From an uncultured Erysipelotrichaceae bacterium (GTDB taxonomy: Bacteria; Bacillota_I; Bacilli_A; Erysipelotrichales; Erysipelotrichaceae): DNA of 36,025 nt. The notes beneath the pieces were generated by a model that worked only from the letters and a program-made list of their open reading frames with translations, had not been told where the DNA came from and did not search any database. The stretch is taken from contig CADCRE010000056.1 of assembly GCA_902803785.1 (NCBI GenBank), positions 1 to 36,025 of the forward strand. The letters are read 5' to 3'. Every line of letters starts with the position of its first letter. Position 1 is the first letter of the stretch. Positions 21,595 to 29,393 of this stretch are shown one piece after another. The position numbers and the translations under genes are program-made.

Positions 21595-22965
21595 TTATGC
21601 GTCCTTCAGGAATGCCTTATAGGCACGGTAAGCTTCGTAGATATCGCCCTTGGAGGCCGTCTCATACGGAGCGTGCATATTCTGTACAGGGATACCTGCA
21701 TCCAGGACATCCATATTCTTGTTTGCCAGGATATAGGCGATCGTTCCGCCTCCACCCTGATCGACACGTCCAAGTTCGGAGAACTGGAACATGACTTCGT
21801 TCCTGTCCATGATCTCGCGGATCTTGGCGATATATTCCGCCGGAGCGTCGCTGGAACCGGACTTGCCTCCGGAACCGGTGAATTTATTGAAGGAGATGCC
21901 TTTTCCGAAATAAGCGGCATTCTTGGCTTCGTTGACGCCCGGATAGTTCGGATCGAAAGCGGCAGAGACATCGCTTGACAGCATGTACGAATTCTCCAGT
22001 GCATGTCTCAGCTGTAATTCGTTATAGTTTCCTTCCTGAGCGTTGAGCAGTTCGGCGACGCTGTTTTCGAAGAATGCGGACTGTGCTCCGGTCGAACCCA
22101 TGGAACCGATCTCTTCCTTATCCGTCAGGATACATGCGGAAGTGCGTTCCGGCTTCTCTGATTCCAGAATCGCTTTCAATGATGTGTAGGCACAGATCCT
22201 GTCATCATGTCCGTAGCCCATGACCATACTGCGGTCCAGACCCAGATCTCTGGCTTTTCCGGCCGGAACGAGTTCCAGCTCTGCGGAAATGAAGTCATCT
22301 TCCTCGATATCGTATTCCTTCTTCAGGATCGCAAGGAGGTTCTTCTTGACCAGATCGCTCTCGTCTTTCTTTCCCTTGGCCGGAATGGAACCTGCCAGCG
22401 CGTTCAGGTCTTCCCCTTCGACGACCTTGGCACCTGTCTTGGCGAGCTGGTCTCTGGAAAGATGGATCAGAAGATCGGAGATCTCCAGGATCGGTTCCTC
22501 TTCCTTCTCACCGATCGCGACGGTCACTTTCGTTCCGTCTTTCTTGCAGACGACTCCGTGCAAGGCCAGAGGGATCGCGACCCACTGGTACTTCTTGATG
22601 CCGCCGTAATAGTGCGTATCCATAAGGACCAGGCCGTTGTCTTCATATAAAGGATTCTGTTTGAGGTCGATCCTCGGGGAATCGATATGTGCACCGAGGA
22701 TATTCATCCCCTTCTCCAGTTTTTCCTTTCCGATCACAAACAGAGCCAGAGATTTCCCGCGGTTGTTGAAATAGATGCGGTCTCCCGCTTTCAGCTTGCC
22801 TTTTCCCTTGAATTCCTTGAATCCGGCTTTTTCTGCCAGAGCGATGGCTTCGGTAACCGCTTCCCGTTCCGTCTTTGCGTGATCGAGATATTTCTTATAG
22901 TCTTCCGAGAAGCCCATGACCTTCTTCAGGTCATCCTTCTGATATTTGTCCCATACTGTTTTCAT
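21595..22965 (-). CDS. M18-family aminopeptidase
   Basis: This 456-residue metallopeptidase has the M18 zinc ligands and catalytic residues: LGAHIDSPRIDLK (first His and Asp), GYGHDDRICAY (bridging Asp), DKEEIGSMGSTGA (catalytic and metal Glu) and DVSAAFDPNYP (Asp). M18 enzymes form large dodecamers in the cytosol and remove N-terminal, often acidic, residues from peptides. No signal peptide is visible. The ATG follows TAACGGAGGAAGAAT. It sits between a nucleoside hydrolase and the phosphodiesterase; no link to nucleosides is obvious, so the grouping may reflect general nutrient recovery. Confidence 0.92.
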   Translation of the reverse strand: MKTVWDKYQKDDLKKVMGFSEDYKKYLDHAKTEREAVTEAIALAEKAGFKEFKGKGKLKAGDRIYFNNRGKSLALFVIGKEKLEKGMNILGAHIDSPRIDLKQNPLYEDNGLVLMDTHYYGGIKKYQWVAIPLALHGVVCKKDGTKVTVAIGEKEEEPILEISDLLIHLSRDQLAKTGAKVVEGEDLNALAGSIPAKGKKDESDLVKKNLLAILKKEYDIEEDDFISAELELVPAGKARDLGLDRSMVMGYGHDDRICAYTSLKAILESEKPERTSACILTDKEEIGSMGSTGAQSAFFENSVAELLNAQEGNYNELQLRHALENSYMLSSDVSAAFDPNYPGVNEAKNAAYFGKGISFNKFTGSGGKSGSSDAPAEYIAKIREIMDRNEVMFQFSELGRVDQGGGGTIAYILANKNMDVLDAGIPVQNMHAPYETASKGDIYEAYRAYKAFLKDA

Positions 22966-22977
22966 ATTCTTCCTCCG

Positions 22978-23910
22978 TTATATAGTACGATATGTTTCCT
23001 TCAGGATCGCTGTGAACGCTTCTCTGTCCACTTCCAGGAACGCCGTACAGTGTCTGTCTTCGTATTTGTAGTCGGTCCACAGATCCGTACAGGTCCTTCC
23101 CGTCGTGATCTTTCCCAGCGTCTCCACGTAGATCCCGCAGTCTCTTCCTTCGAATACCTGCGGTCTGGCAGTATAGATCACAGGGCAGGCATCGTGGATG
23201 CACAGTCCCTTTCTGTCCTTGACGATATGCGACTGAAGCAGGAGCTTGTTGGAATCGCGGAACAGCTTTGCGGAAGCCGTGTCGTAAGACGAGATCTCAG
23301 CGACATCCGCATCGCTTAAATAAGCTTTCAGGGTCACATCCAGTCCGAACATGTTCACATGGATCCCGGAACGGAAGACGTTCTCTGCCGCTTCCGGATC
23401 CACATAGATATTGAATTCCGCACACGGCGTGACATTCCCGCCGTTGGCTGCACCGCCCATGATGTTGAGTTCCTTGACGTAACTTGGAAAATCAGGATAC
23501 TTCGCGACTGTGATCGCCAGATTGGTCAGAGGTCCCAGTGCACAGATGACCAGTTCCCCCTTCAGTTCCTTTGCCTTCTCATACAAGGCGTCCCAAGCTT
23601 TCTCTGTTTGTTTCACCGCTTTGGATGCGGGGATCTCAGCTCCGCCGAGTCCGTTGGATCCGTGCACATAGGCAGCCGTCTCCAGTTCTCTGATCAGGGG
23701 GCGGTCACTTCCCGCGTAGACCTTCACATCTTCTCTTCCTGCCAGAGACAGGACGTCCCGGGCATTGCGGAAGGCATTGTCCAAAGTCGTATTTCCGGCG
23801 ACCGCGGAGACACCGACGATCTCGAGTTCCTCCAGATGGTCTGCGACCAGGAGAGCTGACGCATCATCGACACCGGTATCCGTATCGATCCAGACAGGTA
23901 TTCTATTCAT
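22978..23910 (-). CDS. Nucleoside hydrolase (second copy)
   Basis: The 310-residue protein has the calcium-binding signature IDTDTGVDDASALLVA at its start (D-x-D-x-G-x-D-D) and the family's GPLTNLAITVAKYP and later GGAANGGNVTPCAEFN segments. It hydrolyses the N-glycosidic bond of nucleosides to base and ribose; base preference cannot be read off. I start at the ATG at 23910, preceded by GGGAGGTGGACT and overlapping the end of the first copy by 8 bases. A longer frame to 24045 lies wholly inside the upstream gene. It is only moderately similar to its neighbour, so the two are old paralogues with perhaps different substrates. Confidence 0.9.
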   Translation of the reverse strand: MNRIPVWIDTDTGVDDASALLVADHLEELEIVGVSAVAGNTTLDNAFRNARDVLSLAGREDVKVYAGSDRPLIRELETAAYVHGSNGLGGAEIPASKAVKQTEKAWDALYEKAKELKGELVICALGPLTNLAITVAKYPDFPSYVKELNIMGGAANGGNVTPCAEFNIYVDPEAAENVFRSGIHVNMFGLDVTLKAYLSDADVAEISSYDTASAKLFRDSNKLLLQSHIVKDRKGLCIHDACPVIYTARPQVFEGRDCGIYVETLGKITTGRTCTDLWTDYKYEDRHCTAFLEVDREAFTAILKETYRTI

Positions 23911-24862
23911 AGTCCACCTCCCAGCCTTCGTAGGATGCGCAGGCTTCATACAGATAATCGACGAACTTCTGACGGTCCAGGTCGACGACACAGCGGCAGT
24001 TCGGTTTATTTCCGGTCCGTCCATTGTAGTCGGCGATCGTAGCACCGCGACAGTATCTTCCCTGCGTTTCGATATCTACGTAGTAATCCCGGATATCGAA
24101 GATCTCCGGATGGACCAAAGACATGACGGCACACGGATCGTGCGTCGTTGCGCCTGCCCAGCCCAGTGATTTCACATGAATAAAGAAGAAATCGAACCAT
24201 CCCGCAACGACTTCCGCGATCGGATTGTGCAGGGATCGGATCTTCTCCCAGTCTTCCGGATAGACCAAAGCTCTCTCCGTTACATCCAGGCCGCACATCT
24301 GTAACGGTACACCGCTGTGATAGACGATATGCGCCGCTTCCGGATCGACCAGGATATTGAATTCCGCACCGGCAGTCCAGTTTCCGTTTCGCAGTCCTCC
24401 GCCCATCGTAGAGATCACTTCGATCTTCTCTTTCAATTCCGGATGGGCCAGAAGCATCGCTGCGACATTGGTCTGGGCTCCGGTCGAAATGATCGTCACC
24501 TTCTCTTCCGATTCCTGCAGGACCTTCGCCATCATCTCCGGCGCAGACAGTTCACTCAGCGGATGATCGGGCTCCGGGAGTTTCGGTCCGTCGAGACCCG
24601 TCTCTCCATGGAAGTTCGGAGCGATGATCAGATCACCGCAAAGCGGCTTGTTTCTGCCTTTGGCGACTTCCACATCGAGCTTCAGCAAAGCTGCGATCCT
24701 GCGTGCATTATATGTTACTTTTTCCAGGGTCTGATTCCCGGCGACCGTCGTGATCGCCCGAATATCGAATTCGGGGATCGTAGAAGCCAGGACCCAGGCG
24801 ATCGCATCGTCGTGTCCCGGATCTCCGTCGAGAATGACCGGTCTTTTCTTTCTTTCACTCAT
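23903..24862 (-). CDS. Nucleoside hydrolase (first copy)
   Basis: This 319-residue enzyme opens with the calcium site VILDGDPGHDDAIAWVLAS and carries STGAQTNVAAMLLAHP and GGGLRNGNWTAGAEFN in the expected order. It splits nucleosides into base and ribose in the cytosol. The ATG at 24862 follows GAAGGGAAGG; a GTG/ATG-type extension to 24910 would cross the promoter. It leads the operon first hydrolase, second hydrolase, aminopeptidase, phosphodiesterase. Its promoter is divergent from that of adenosine deaminase, so salvage enzymes of both strands may be controlled together. Confidence 0.9.
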   Translation of the reverse strand: MSERKKRPVILDGDPGHDDAIAWVLASTIPEFDIRAITTVAGNQTLEKVTYNARRIAALLKLDVEVAKGRNKPLCGDLIIAPNFHGETGLDGPKLPEPDHPLSELSAPEMMAKVLQESEEKVTIISTGAQTNVAAMLLAHPELKEKIEVISTMGGGLRNGNWTAGAEFNILVDPEAAHIVYHSGVPLQMCGLDVTERALVYPEDWEKIRSLHNPIAEVVAGWFDFFFIHVKSLGWAGATTHDPCAVMSLVHPEIFDIRDYYVDIETQGRYCRGATIADYNGRTGNKPNCRCVVDLDRQKFVDYLYEACASYEGWEVDYE

Positions 24863-24893
24863 AAAAGGCCTTCCCTTCAAATTCACTACTTCT

Positions 24894-24902
24894 ATTCTAA
24901 CA
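24894..24902 (-). promoter_or_regulatory. Extended -10 box for the nucleoside hydrolase operon
   Basis: On the minus strand TGTTAGAAT is an extended -10 element, 31 bases before the ATG at 24862. Confidence 0.5.
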
Positions 24903-24917
24903 TAAGTCAAGTTCCGT

Positions 24918-24923
24918 TATAAT
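24918..24923 (+). promoter_or_regulatory. -10 box for the adenosine deaminase operon
   Basis: TATAAT ends 24 bases before the ATG; the leader contains AAGGATGG as a ribosome-binding site. The divergent nucleoside hydrolase -10 box is only 15 bases away. Confidence 0.55.
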
Positions 24924-24947
24924 GAAGTCATAAGGATGGTATAACAG

Positions 24948-25973
24948 ATGAAATATTCATTTCCGAAAATCGACCTGCATCTGCATCTCGACGGTTCCTT
25001 CCGTACTCCTACGATCTGGGAACTGGCGATGCAGCAGGGTGTTGAGATGCCTGCGGAATCCCCGGAAGGATTCGAGGAATGGATGAAGAAATGTTCCTAT
25101 TCCGGAAGCGTCAATGAGTTCCTGCTGATGTTCGACGTGACCACACAGGTCATGCAGGACAGAGATTCTCTGATCCGTCTCACCAGAGAACTGATCGAAG
25201 ATATCGCCGCACAGGGTGTCGTCTACGCCGAGATCCGCTTTGCGCCGCAGCTTCATACCCGCAAGGGAATGACGCAGAGAGAAGCGATCGAAGCGGTCCT
25301 GGAAGGACGCCGTCAGGGCATGGAAAAGACCGGCATCGATATCGGCATCATCTGTTGCATGATGTGTGTCGGAGATGAGACTGTCAACTGGGATGCGAAT
25401 ATGGAGACGGCGATGATCACGCACGAGTATCTCGATAAAGGTGTCGTCTGTATCGACCTGGCCGGAGCGGAAGGTATCGTTCCTCTCAGCAATTTCGCAC
25501 CTTTATTCGCCAAGGCAAAAGAACTAGGTACACCGATCATCTGTCATGCAGGCGATTCCCAGGACTGGAAAACTGTCAAGGATGCGATCGACATGAGTGC
25601 ACAGAGGATCGGACACGGACATCACATCTACGAAAATCCGGCGCTCTCCCGCTATGCGGCAGAACACGGGATCGCGCTCGAGATCTGTCCGACTTCCAAC
25701 ATACAGTGCCAGACCAGAGAGACGTACCAGCTTCATCCGGCCTGGAACCTGTATTCCATCGGCATTCCGGTCACGATCAATACCGACAATATGACGATGT
25801 CCAGAGTCACTCTGGATGATGAATACGATCACTGTCTCCAGGAGATGGGATTCGAATACGAGGATCTGATCCTGATGAATATCAATTCCGCAAAAGTCTC
25901 CTTCATGAAAGAAGAGAAAAAGAAAGAAGTCCTCGCAGAACTGGAAAGATGCCTGGATGAGGTGAGCGAATGA
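24948..25973 (+). CDS. add: Adenosine deaminase
   Basis: The 341-residue protein has the zinc-binding LHLHLDGSFR at its start (KIDLHLHLDG), then VVYAEIRFAPQLH, CHAGDSQDWKTVKDAI with the zinc histidine and catalytic region, QRIGHGHHI, and CPTSNIQC followed by TINTDNMTMS with the last metal aspartate. This is the full set for adenosine deaminase, which converts adenosine or deoxyadenosine to inosine. The SEN segment at GAEGIVPL reads E-G, as in the family. It is coupled by ATGA overlap to the phosphorylase gene that follows, giving a deaminate-then-phosphorolyse pair. Confidence 0.93.
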   Translation: MKYSFPKIDLHLHLDGSFRTPTIWELAMQQGVEMPAESPEGFEEWMKKCSYSGSVNEFLLMFDVTTQVMQDRDSLIRLTRELIEDIAAQGVVYAEIRFAPQLHTRKGMTQREAIEAVLEGRRQGMEKTGIDIGIICCMMCVGDETVNWDANMETAMITHEYLDKGVVCIDLAGAEGIVPLSNFAPLFAKAKELGTPIICHAGDSQDWKTVKDAIDMSAQRIGHGHHIYENPALSRYAAEHGIALEICPTSNIQCQTRETYQLHPAWNLYSIGIPVTINTDNMTMSRVTLDDEYDHCLQEMGFEYEDLILMNINSAKVSFMKEEKKKEVLAELERCLDEVSE

Positions 25974-26707
25974 AACAGGCACATATCCAGCTGGATGAGA
26001 CCGTAAATGCGACCTGTGCCCTGATGCCGGGAGATCCGAAAAGAGTCGATGTGATCGCGCAGTTCCTGGAGAATGTCGAAGAACTGACCTTCAACCGGGA
26101 ATACCGTTCGATCGTCGGCACCTACAAAGGCATGCGGGTCATCGGGATCTCGACGGGAATGGGCGGATCCTCGACTGCGATCGCTGTCGAAGAATTAAAG
26201 AATATCGGAGTCCACACCATGATGCGGATCGGTTCTGCCGGAGCCATGCAGGAAGGGATAAACCTGGGCGATCTGGTCATCTGCGAAGGTGCCGTCCGCG
26301 ATGAAGGCACATCGAAGAACTACATCGATCCGATCTACCCTGCCGTACCGGACTACCGTCTGATCAATCACTGCGTAGAAGCCGCAAAGGATCTGGGCTA
26401 TGAATACCACGTCGGTGTCATCCTGTCTCACGAATCCTTCTACTATGACGAGGATGCGCAGGATTGCGAAAAGTGGTCCAGAAAAGGCGTTCTCGCATCC
26501 GACTTCGAAACGGCGGCGTTATATACCGTCGGTCGTCTCAGAAAGATCCATACCGCATCCATCCTGAACAACGTCGTCCTCTGGGGAGCGAATACGGAAG
26601 AATCCATCGGCTCCTACAAGGACGGAGAAAACAGGACTGCCGAAGGAGAGAAACGGGAAGTCCTGACCGCCTTGGAAGCGATGTACCGCTTGGAACAGGA
26701 ACTGTAA
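25970..26707 (+). CDS. Nucleoside phosphorylase, uridine phosphorylase type
   Basis: This 245-residue protein belongs to the NP-I family: CALMPGDPKRVDVIA holds the phosphate-binding glycine and arginine, STGMGGSSTAIAVEEL and MRIGSAGAMQEGI follow, and the ribose-binding acidic segment reads SDFETAALYTVG. In typical enzymes this last motif is V/MEME, so DFET is a variation. It is closer to uridine phosphorylases than to DeoD. It would split a nucleoside with phosphate into base and ribose 1-phosphate. The ATG overlaps the add stop by 4 bases. With Add upstream, inosine is a plausible substrate, but uridine is the family default. Confidence 0.8.
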   Translation: MKQAHIQLDETVNATCALMPGDPKRVDVIAQFLENVEELTFNREYRSIVGTYKGMRVIGISTGMGGSSTAIAVEELKNIGVHTMMRIGSAGAMQEGINLGDLVICEGAVRDEGTSKNYIDPIYPAVPDYRLINHCVEAAKDLGYEYHVGVILSHESFYYDEDAQDCEKWSRKGVLASDFETAALYTVGRLRKIHTASILNNVVLWGANTEESIGSYKDGENRTAEGEKREVLTALEAMYRLEQEL

Positions 26708-26711
26708 AAAC

Positions 26712-26743
26712 AAAAGGTGAAGCAGATAACTGCTTCACCTTTT
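26712..26743. terminator. Bidirectional terminator
   Basis: AAAAGGTGAAGCAG and its exact complement form a 14-bp stem with an ATAA loop, followed by a T-run; T-rich sequence also follows on the minus strand. It separates the convergent phosphorylase genes. Confidence 0.88.
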
Positions 26744-26762
26744 TTCTTTTTTAAGAGATCTT

Positions 26763-27482
26763 TTAGTCTGCTGCCGCAGCTTCCAGAGCGATCTTGATCA
26801 TATTGACCAGACTGCTTCTTCTTTCTTCCGCTGTCGTCTCTTCGTGATTGACGATACTGTCGGAAACGGTAAGCAGGCAGGCAGCTTTCTTTCCGAGGAC
26901 CTTTGCGGTCGCAAACAGACCGAAGGCTTCCATTTCAGCTGCGATCAGTTCATTTTCTTTCGCGGTCTCCATGACCTTAGGCATCTGGGAATCCTCATAG
27001 TAGAAGACATCGGATGACCAGATCCTTCCTTCGAAACATTCGATCCCCAGGCTTTCCGCAGCCTTTCTGATCTTTTCATTCAGTTCCGGATCCGGACGCT
27101 GGATCTTTTCGGGATCACCACACTTCTCCAGCGCATAGGTAGATTCAGAATAAGCTCCGTTGACCAGGATCGTATCGAAGATCTTCAGTTCCGGGACCAT
27201 CGCTCCGGTCGAACCGATACGGATGATGTTTTCTACGCCGTAGAAACTGTAGAGTTCATGCGCATAGAGACTAATCGAAGGGATGCCCATTCCCGAACCC
27301 ATGACGGAGACTTTCTTTCCTTTGTAGGTACCGGTATAGCCGAACATATTGCGTACAGAATTGAACTGGACCGGATTTTCCAGGAATGTTTCTGCGATAA
27401 ACTGTGCACGAAGCGGATCGCCCGGCATCAAAACAGTCTTGGCGATATCGCCGAATTCAGCCTGATTATGTGGTGTTGCCAT
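26763..27482 (-). CDS. deoD: Purine nucleoside phosphorylase DeoD type
   Basis: The 239-residue protein starts MATPHNQAEFGDIAKTVLM and is collinear with E. coli DeoD: PGDPLRAQFIAETFLENP (phosphate site), GSGMGIPSISLYAHEL, IRIGSTGAMV, the ribose-binding AAEMEAFGLFATA, and the catalytic aspartate in TVSDSIVNHEETT. It splits purine nucleosides with phosphate to base and ribose 1-phosphate. The ATG follows CAGGAGGAAATTC. It is a single-gene unit with its own promoter, convergent with the uridine phosphorylase-like gene. Confidence 0.95.
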   Translation of the reverse strand: MATPHNQAEFGDIAKTVLMPGDPLRAQFIAETFLENPVQFNSVRNMFGYTGTYKGKKVSVMGSGMGIPSISLYAHELYSFYGVENIIRIGSTGAMVPELKIFDTILVNGAYSESTYALEKCGDPEKIQRPDPELNEKIRKAAESLGIECFEGRIWSSDVFYYEDSQMPKVMETAKENELIAAEMEAFGLFATAKVLGKKAACLLTVSDSIVNHEETTAEERRSSLVNMIKIALEAAAAD

Positions 27483-27521
27483 GAATTTCCTCCTGTATGA
27501 TCTATTGAATTCGTTACTAAA

Positions 27522-27527
27522 ATTATA
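27522..27527 (-). promoter_or_regulatory. -10 box for deoD
   Basis: TATAAT on the minus strand lies about 40 bases before the ATG; the leader is conventional with AGGAGG. It starts right after the glycosyltransferase terminator. Confidence 0.6.
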
Positions 27528-27534
27528 CCATAGG

Positions 27535-27554
27535 AAAAACTCCTATTGGAGTTT
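27535..27554 (-). terminator. Terminator after the glycosyltransferase
   Basis: On the minus strand AAACTCC and GGAGTTT form a 7-bp stem with a 4-base loop, then TTTTT. The stop codon at 27543 lies in the loop region. Confidence 0.7.
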
Positions 27555-28700
27555 CTTGTGTTTTTCGATCAGATACTGATAGCGGTCGAGGACGGTATCG
27601 ATGATCTCATCCCAGGCGACAGGGATGGTCTCCTTGGCCTGTTCTCCGATCCTTCTCGTCCCTTCCCGATCCGCAAATGCCTTCTTGATGACCTCACAGA
27701 TACTGGCGGAATCATCTTCGCAATAGAATCCGTTGACCATATCGTCGATGCCTTCCGCAGCACTGGAACCTCTGGTGACGATCGAAGGCGTTCCCGCATT
27801 GGCCGCTTCTCTTACGACCATCGGGCCGTTGTCGTAGATGGATGGGAAGACGAACAGATCTGCCAGCATATACAGTCCCATCAGGAGATCTTCTCTTAAA
27901 ACGTGACCGACGATGTAGGTATCTTCCTCGATGCCCAGTTTCCGGATCTTTTCCCTGATCTCATCTTCATGAGGGCCTTTCCCGGCCATGATCAGATTGA
28001 ACTTCACACCGTCTTTCTTTAACAGTGACGCAGCTTCCAGGATCTTCAGGATATTCTTCTTCCAGTTCATCTGTCCGACGAAGAGGAGACACGGATCGTC
28101 ATCGATCCCGAAATGCTGTTTCGCCAGATCTTTCCAGGCCGGATCGAGTTCCTTGATCATCATACCGTTCGGCATGACTTCGATCTTTCCCTGATAGCCG
28201 TATTCCTGCAGGGTCTTGGCGGAACTTTCCGAAACGGCCCATACTTCATCACACTGTTCATAGAACTTGACGATGATATCCGTTCCCAGTCCGGCGATAT
28301 GTTTTGAGCCGGTGAGCTGAAGCAGGTCGTCATAGTACTTGGAATGGAAGGTGCCGACCAGAGGGATGTCGTGTTCTCTGGCATATCTGATCCCTTCCGC
28401 TCCGGCGATGAACGGAGTATGGACATGTACGATATCGAAGTTCGTCATCTTCAGACGTGCGTTATAGTGCAAGTCGAAGGCCGGAAGTCCGGCATCGTAC
28501 TTACTCATGAGCGGCACAGAATGAGAATAGTAATCGATGATCTCAAACGGAAACCTTCCGCGGTATCCGAATTTGTCCAGCGGCACGATCGCGGTACACT
28601 CATGGCCCTTGTTGGCGATCGTTTCACAGTAGTTGTATACGACTCTTCCTACACCGTCGATGATGGGCAGGAAAGAATCCGAGAATTCTCCAATCTTCAT
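27543..28700 (-). CDS. GT4-family glycosyltransferase, possibly diacylglycerol glucosyltransferase-like
   Basis: This 385-residue GT-B enzyme starts MKIGEFSDSFLPIIDGVGRV, the acceptor-side glycine loop, and has HVHTPFIAGAEG, a nucleotide-sugar domain from LLFVGQMNWKKNI, and the donor-binding FPSIYDNGPMVVREAANAG. In that motif the first acid of the E-x7-E pair is aspartate. Its start resembles glucosyltransferases that make glycolipids in Firmicutes, so lipid glycosylation is the best guess, at modest confidence. I start at the ATG at 28700, which overlaps the GNAT stop as ATGA; the frame opens four codons earlier with less support. Cytoplasmic, membrane-associated if lipid-acting. Confidence 0.8.
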   Translation of the reverse strand: MKIGEFSDSFLPIIDGVGRVVYNYCETIANKGHECTAIVPLDKFGYRGRFPFEIIDYYSHSVPLMSKYDAGLPAFDLHYNARLKMTNFDIVHVHTPFIAGAEGIRYAREHDIPLVGTFHSKYYDDLLQLTGSKHIAGLGTDIIVKFYEQCDEVWAVSESSAKTLQEYGYQGKIEVMPNGMMIKELDPAWKDLAKQHFGIDDDPCLLFVGQMNWKKNILKILEAASLLKKDGVKFNLIMAGKGPHEDEIREKIRKLGIEEDTYIVGHVLREDLLMGLYMLADLFVFPSIYDNGPMVVREAANAGTPSIVTRGSSAAEGIDDMVNGFYCEDDSASICEVIKKAFADREGTRRIGEQAKETIPVAWDEIIDTVLDRYQYLIEKHKKLQ

Positions 28701-29227
28701 AAACTGATCCAATACCTTTCCATATAATCTTCTTCCGGCGGATAGAATACGTCCTTCTCATAGACGCCGCCGTTATTCATGATCACCTTTCTGGAGCCTT
28801 CGTTGTTTCGGGAACAGGTGATCAGGATCTGATCCAAACCGAATCTTTCTTTCGTGATCTCCAGCATGTCCTTCAGCATCGCCGTACCGATCCCCTGTCT
28901 TCTTCGGGAAGGTCTGACGTTGTATCCGACATGGCCGCCGAAACGGCTCAGAAAAACGTGAGAAAGGGCCTCCGGACGTACATCGATCATTCCTACGACA
29001 TCTCCTTCTTCCAGATAAAGGAACTGGAAACCCGTGGAATAACCAGGCGGGACGGTCTCATGTTTCTCGAACAGGCGACAGTTCAGGTCCCACTTTTCGA
29101 TGTCTTCGTAGTTTTCCAGTCTCTGGCACCCATCAAAAAGACCATCACCGTTCAGGATCTCGGCCCTGTAACTGCGGATGGAATCGTAATACTCCGGCTT
29201 TACGGTGCTGAGATGAAACCCTCTCAT
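28697..29227 (-). CDS. GNAT-family N-acetyltransferase
   Basis: The 176-residue protein has the GNAT acetyl-CoA loop RRRQGIGTAML (about residues 110-120), the VGMIDVRPE strand before it, and SRNNEGSRKVIMNNGGVYE, the usual C-terminal motif. It acetylates an unknown amine. The gene has a leaderless-type promoter, and its stop overlaps the glycosyltransferase start by four bases, so both are made together. This coupling hints at joint action in envelope or sugar modification, but nothing in the sequence fixes the acceptor. Confidence 0.85.
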   Translation of the reverse strand: MRGFHLSTVKPEYYDSIRSYRAEILNGDGLFDGCQRLENYEDIEKWDLNCRLFEKHETVPPGYSTGFQFLYLEEGDVVGMIDVRPEALSHVFLSRFGGHVGYNVRPSRRRQGIGTAMLKDMLEITKERFGLDQILITCSRNNEGSRKVIMNNGGVYEKDVFYPPEEDYMERYWISL

Positions 29228-29233
29228 ACTTTA

Positions 29234-29239
29234 ATTATA
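29234..29239 (-). promoter_or_regulatory. -10 box of a leaderless promoter for the GNAT gene
   Basis: TATAAT on the minus strand ends 6 bases (TAAAGT) before the ATG; no ribosome-binding site. The divergent tRNA-Trp -35 starts 3 bases away. Confidence 0.65.
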
Positions 29240-29241
29240 CC

Positions 29242-29270
29242 TTGCGGAATCGTCAAGTTTAAGATAAAAT
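29242..29270 (+). promoter_or_regulatory. Promoter of tRNA-Trp
   Basis: TTGCGG (29242-29247) and TAAAAT (29265-29270) are 17 bases apart; the tRNA begins 15 bases after the -10 box. Confidence 0.6.
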
Positions 29271-29284
29271 ATATTAGCACATAT

Positions 29285-29358
29285 AGGGGAGTAGTATAGC
29301 GGTAGTACATCGGTCTCCAAAACCGCTAGTGTGGGTTCAACTCCTACCTCCCCTGCCA
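29285..29358 (+). tRNA. tRNA-Trp (CCA anticodon)
   Basis: A 74-base tRNA with encoded CCA and G73. AGGGGAG pairs with CTCCCCT, the anticodon loop is CTCCAAA (anticodon CCA), and the T-loop TTCAACT is canonical. The outermost pair of the anticodon stem (27-43) is a T-C mismatch. Confidence 0.95.
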
Positions 29359-29367
29359 TGAAAAAAG

Positions 29368-29393
29368 AAAAGAACTCATCCGAGTTCTTTTTT
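29368..29393. terminator. Bidirectional terminator after tRNA-Trp and the MATE gene
   Basis: AAAAGAACTC and its complement form a 10-bp stem with an ATCC loop and T-run on the plus strand; the minus strand also meets a T-rich stretch. Confidence 0.8.

Noticed and set aside
23911-24045. An upstream extension of the second nucleoside hydrolase
   Set aside because: The added residues lie within the first hydrolase gene and lack family similarity; GGGAGGTGG precedes the ATG at 23910.
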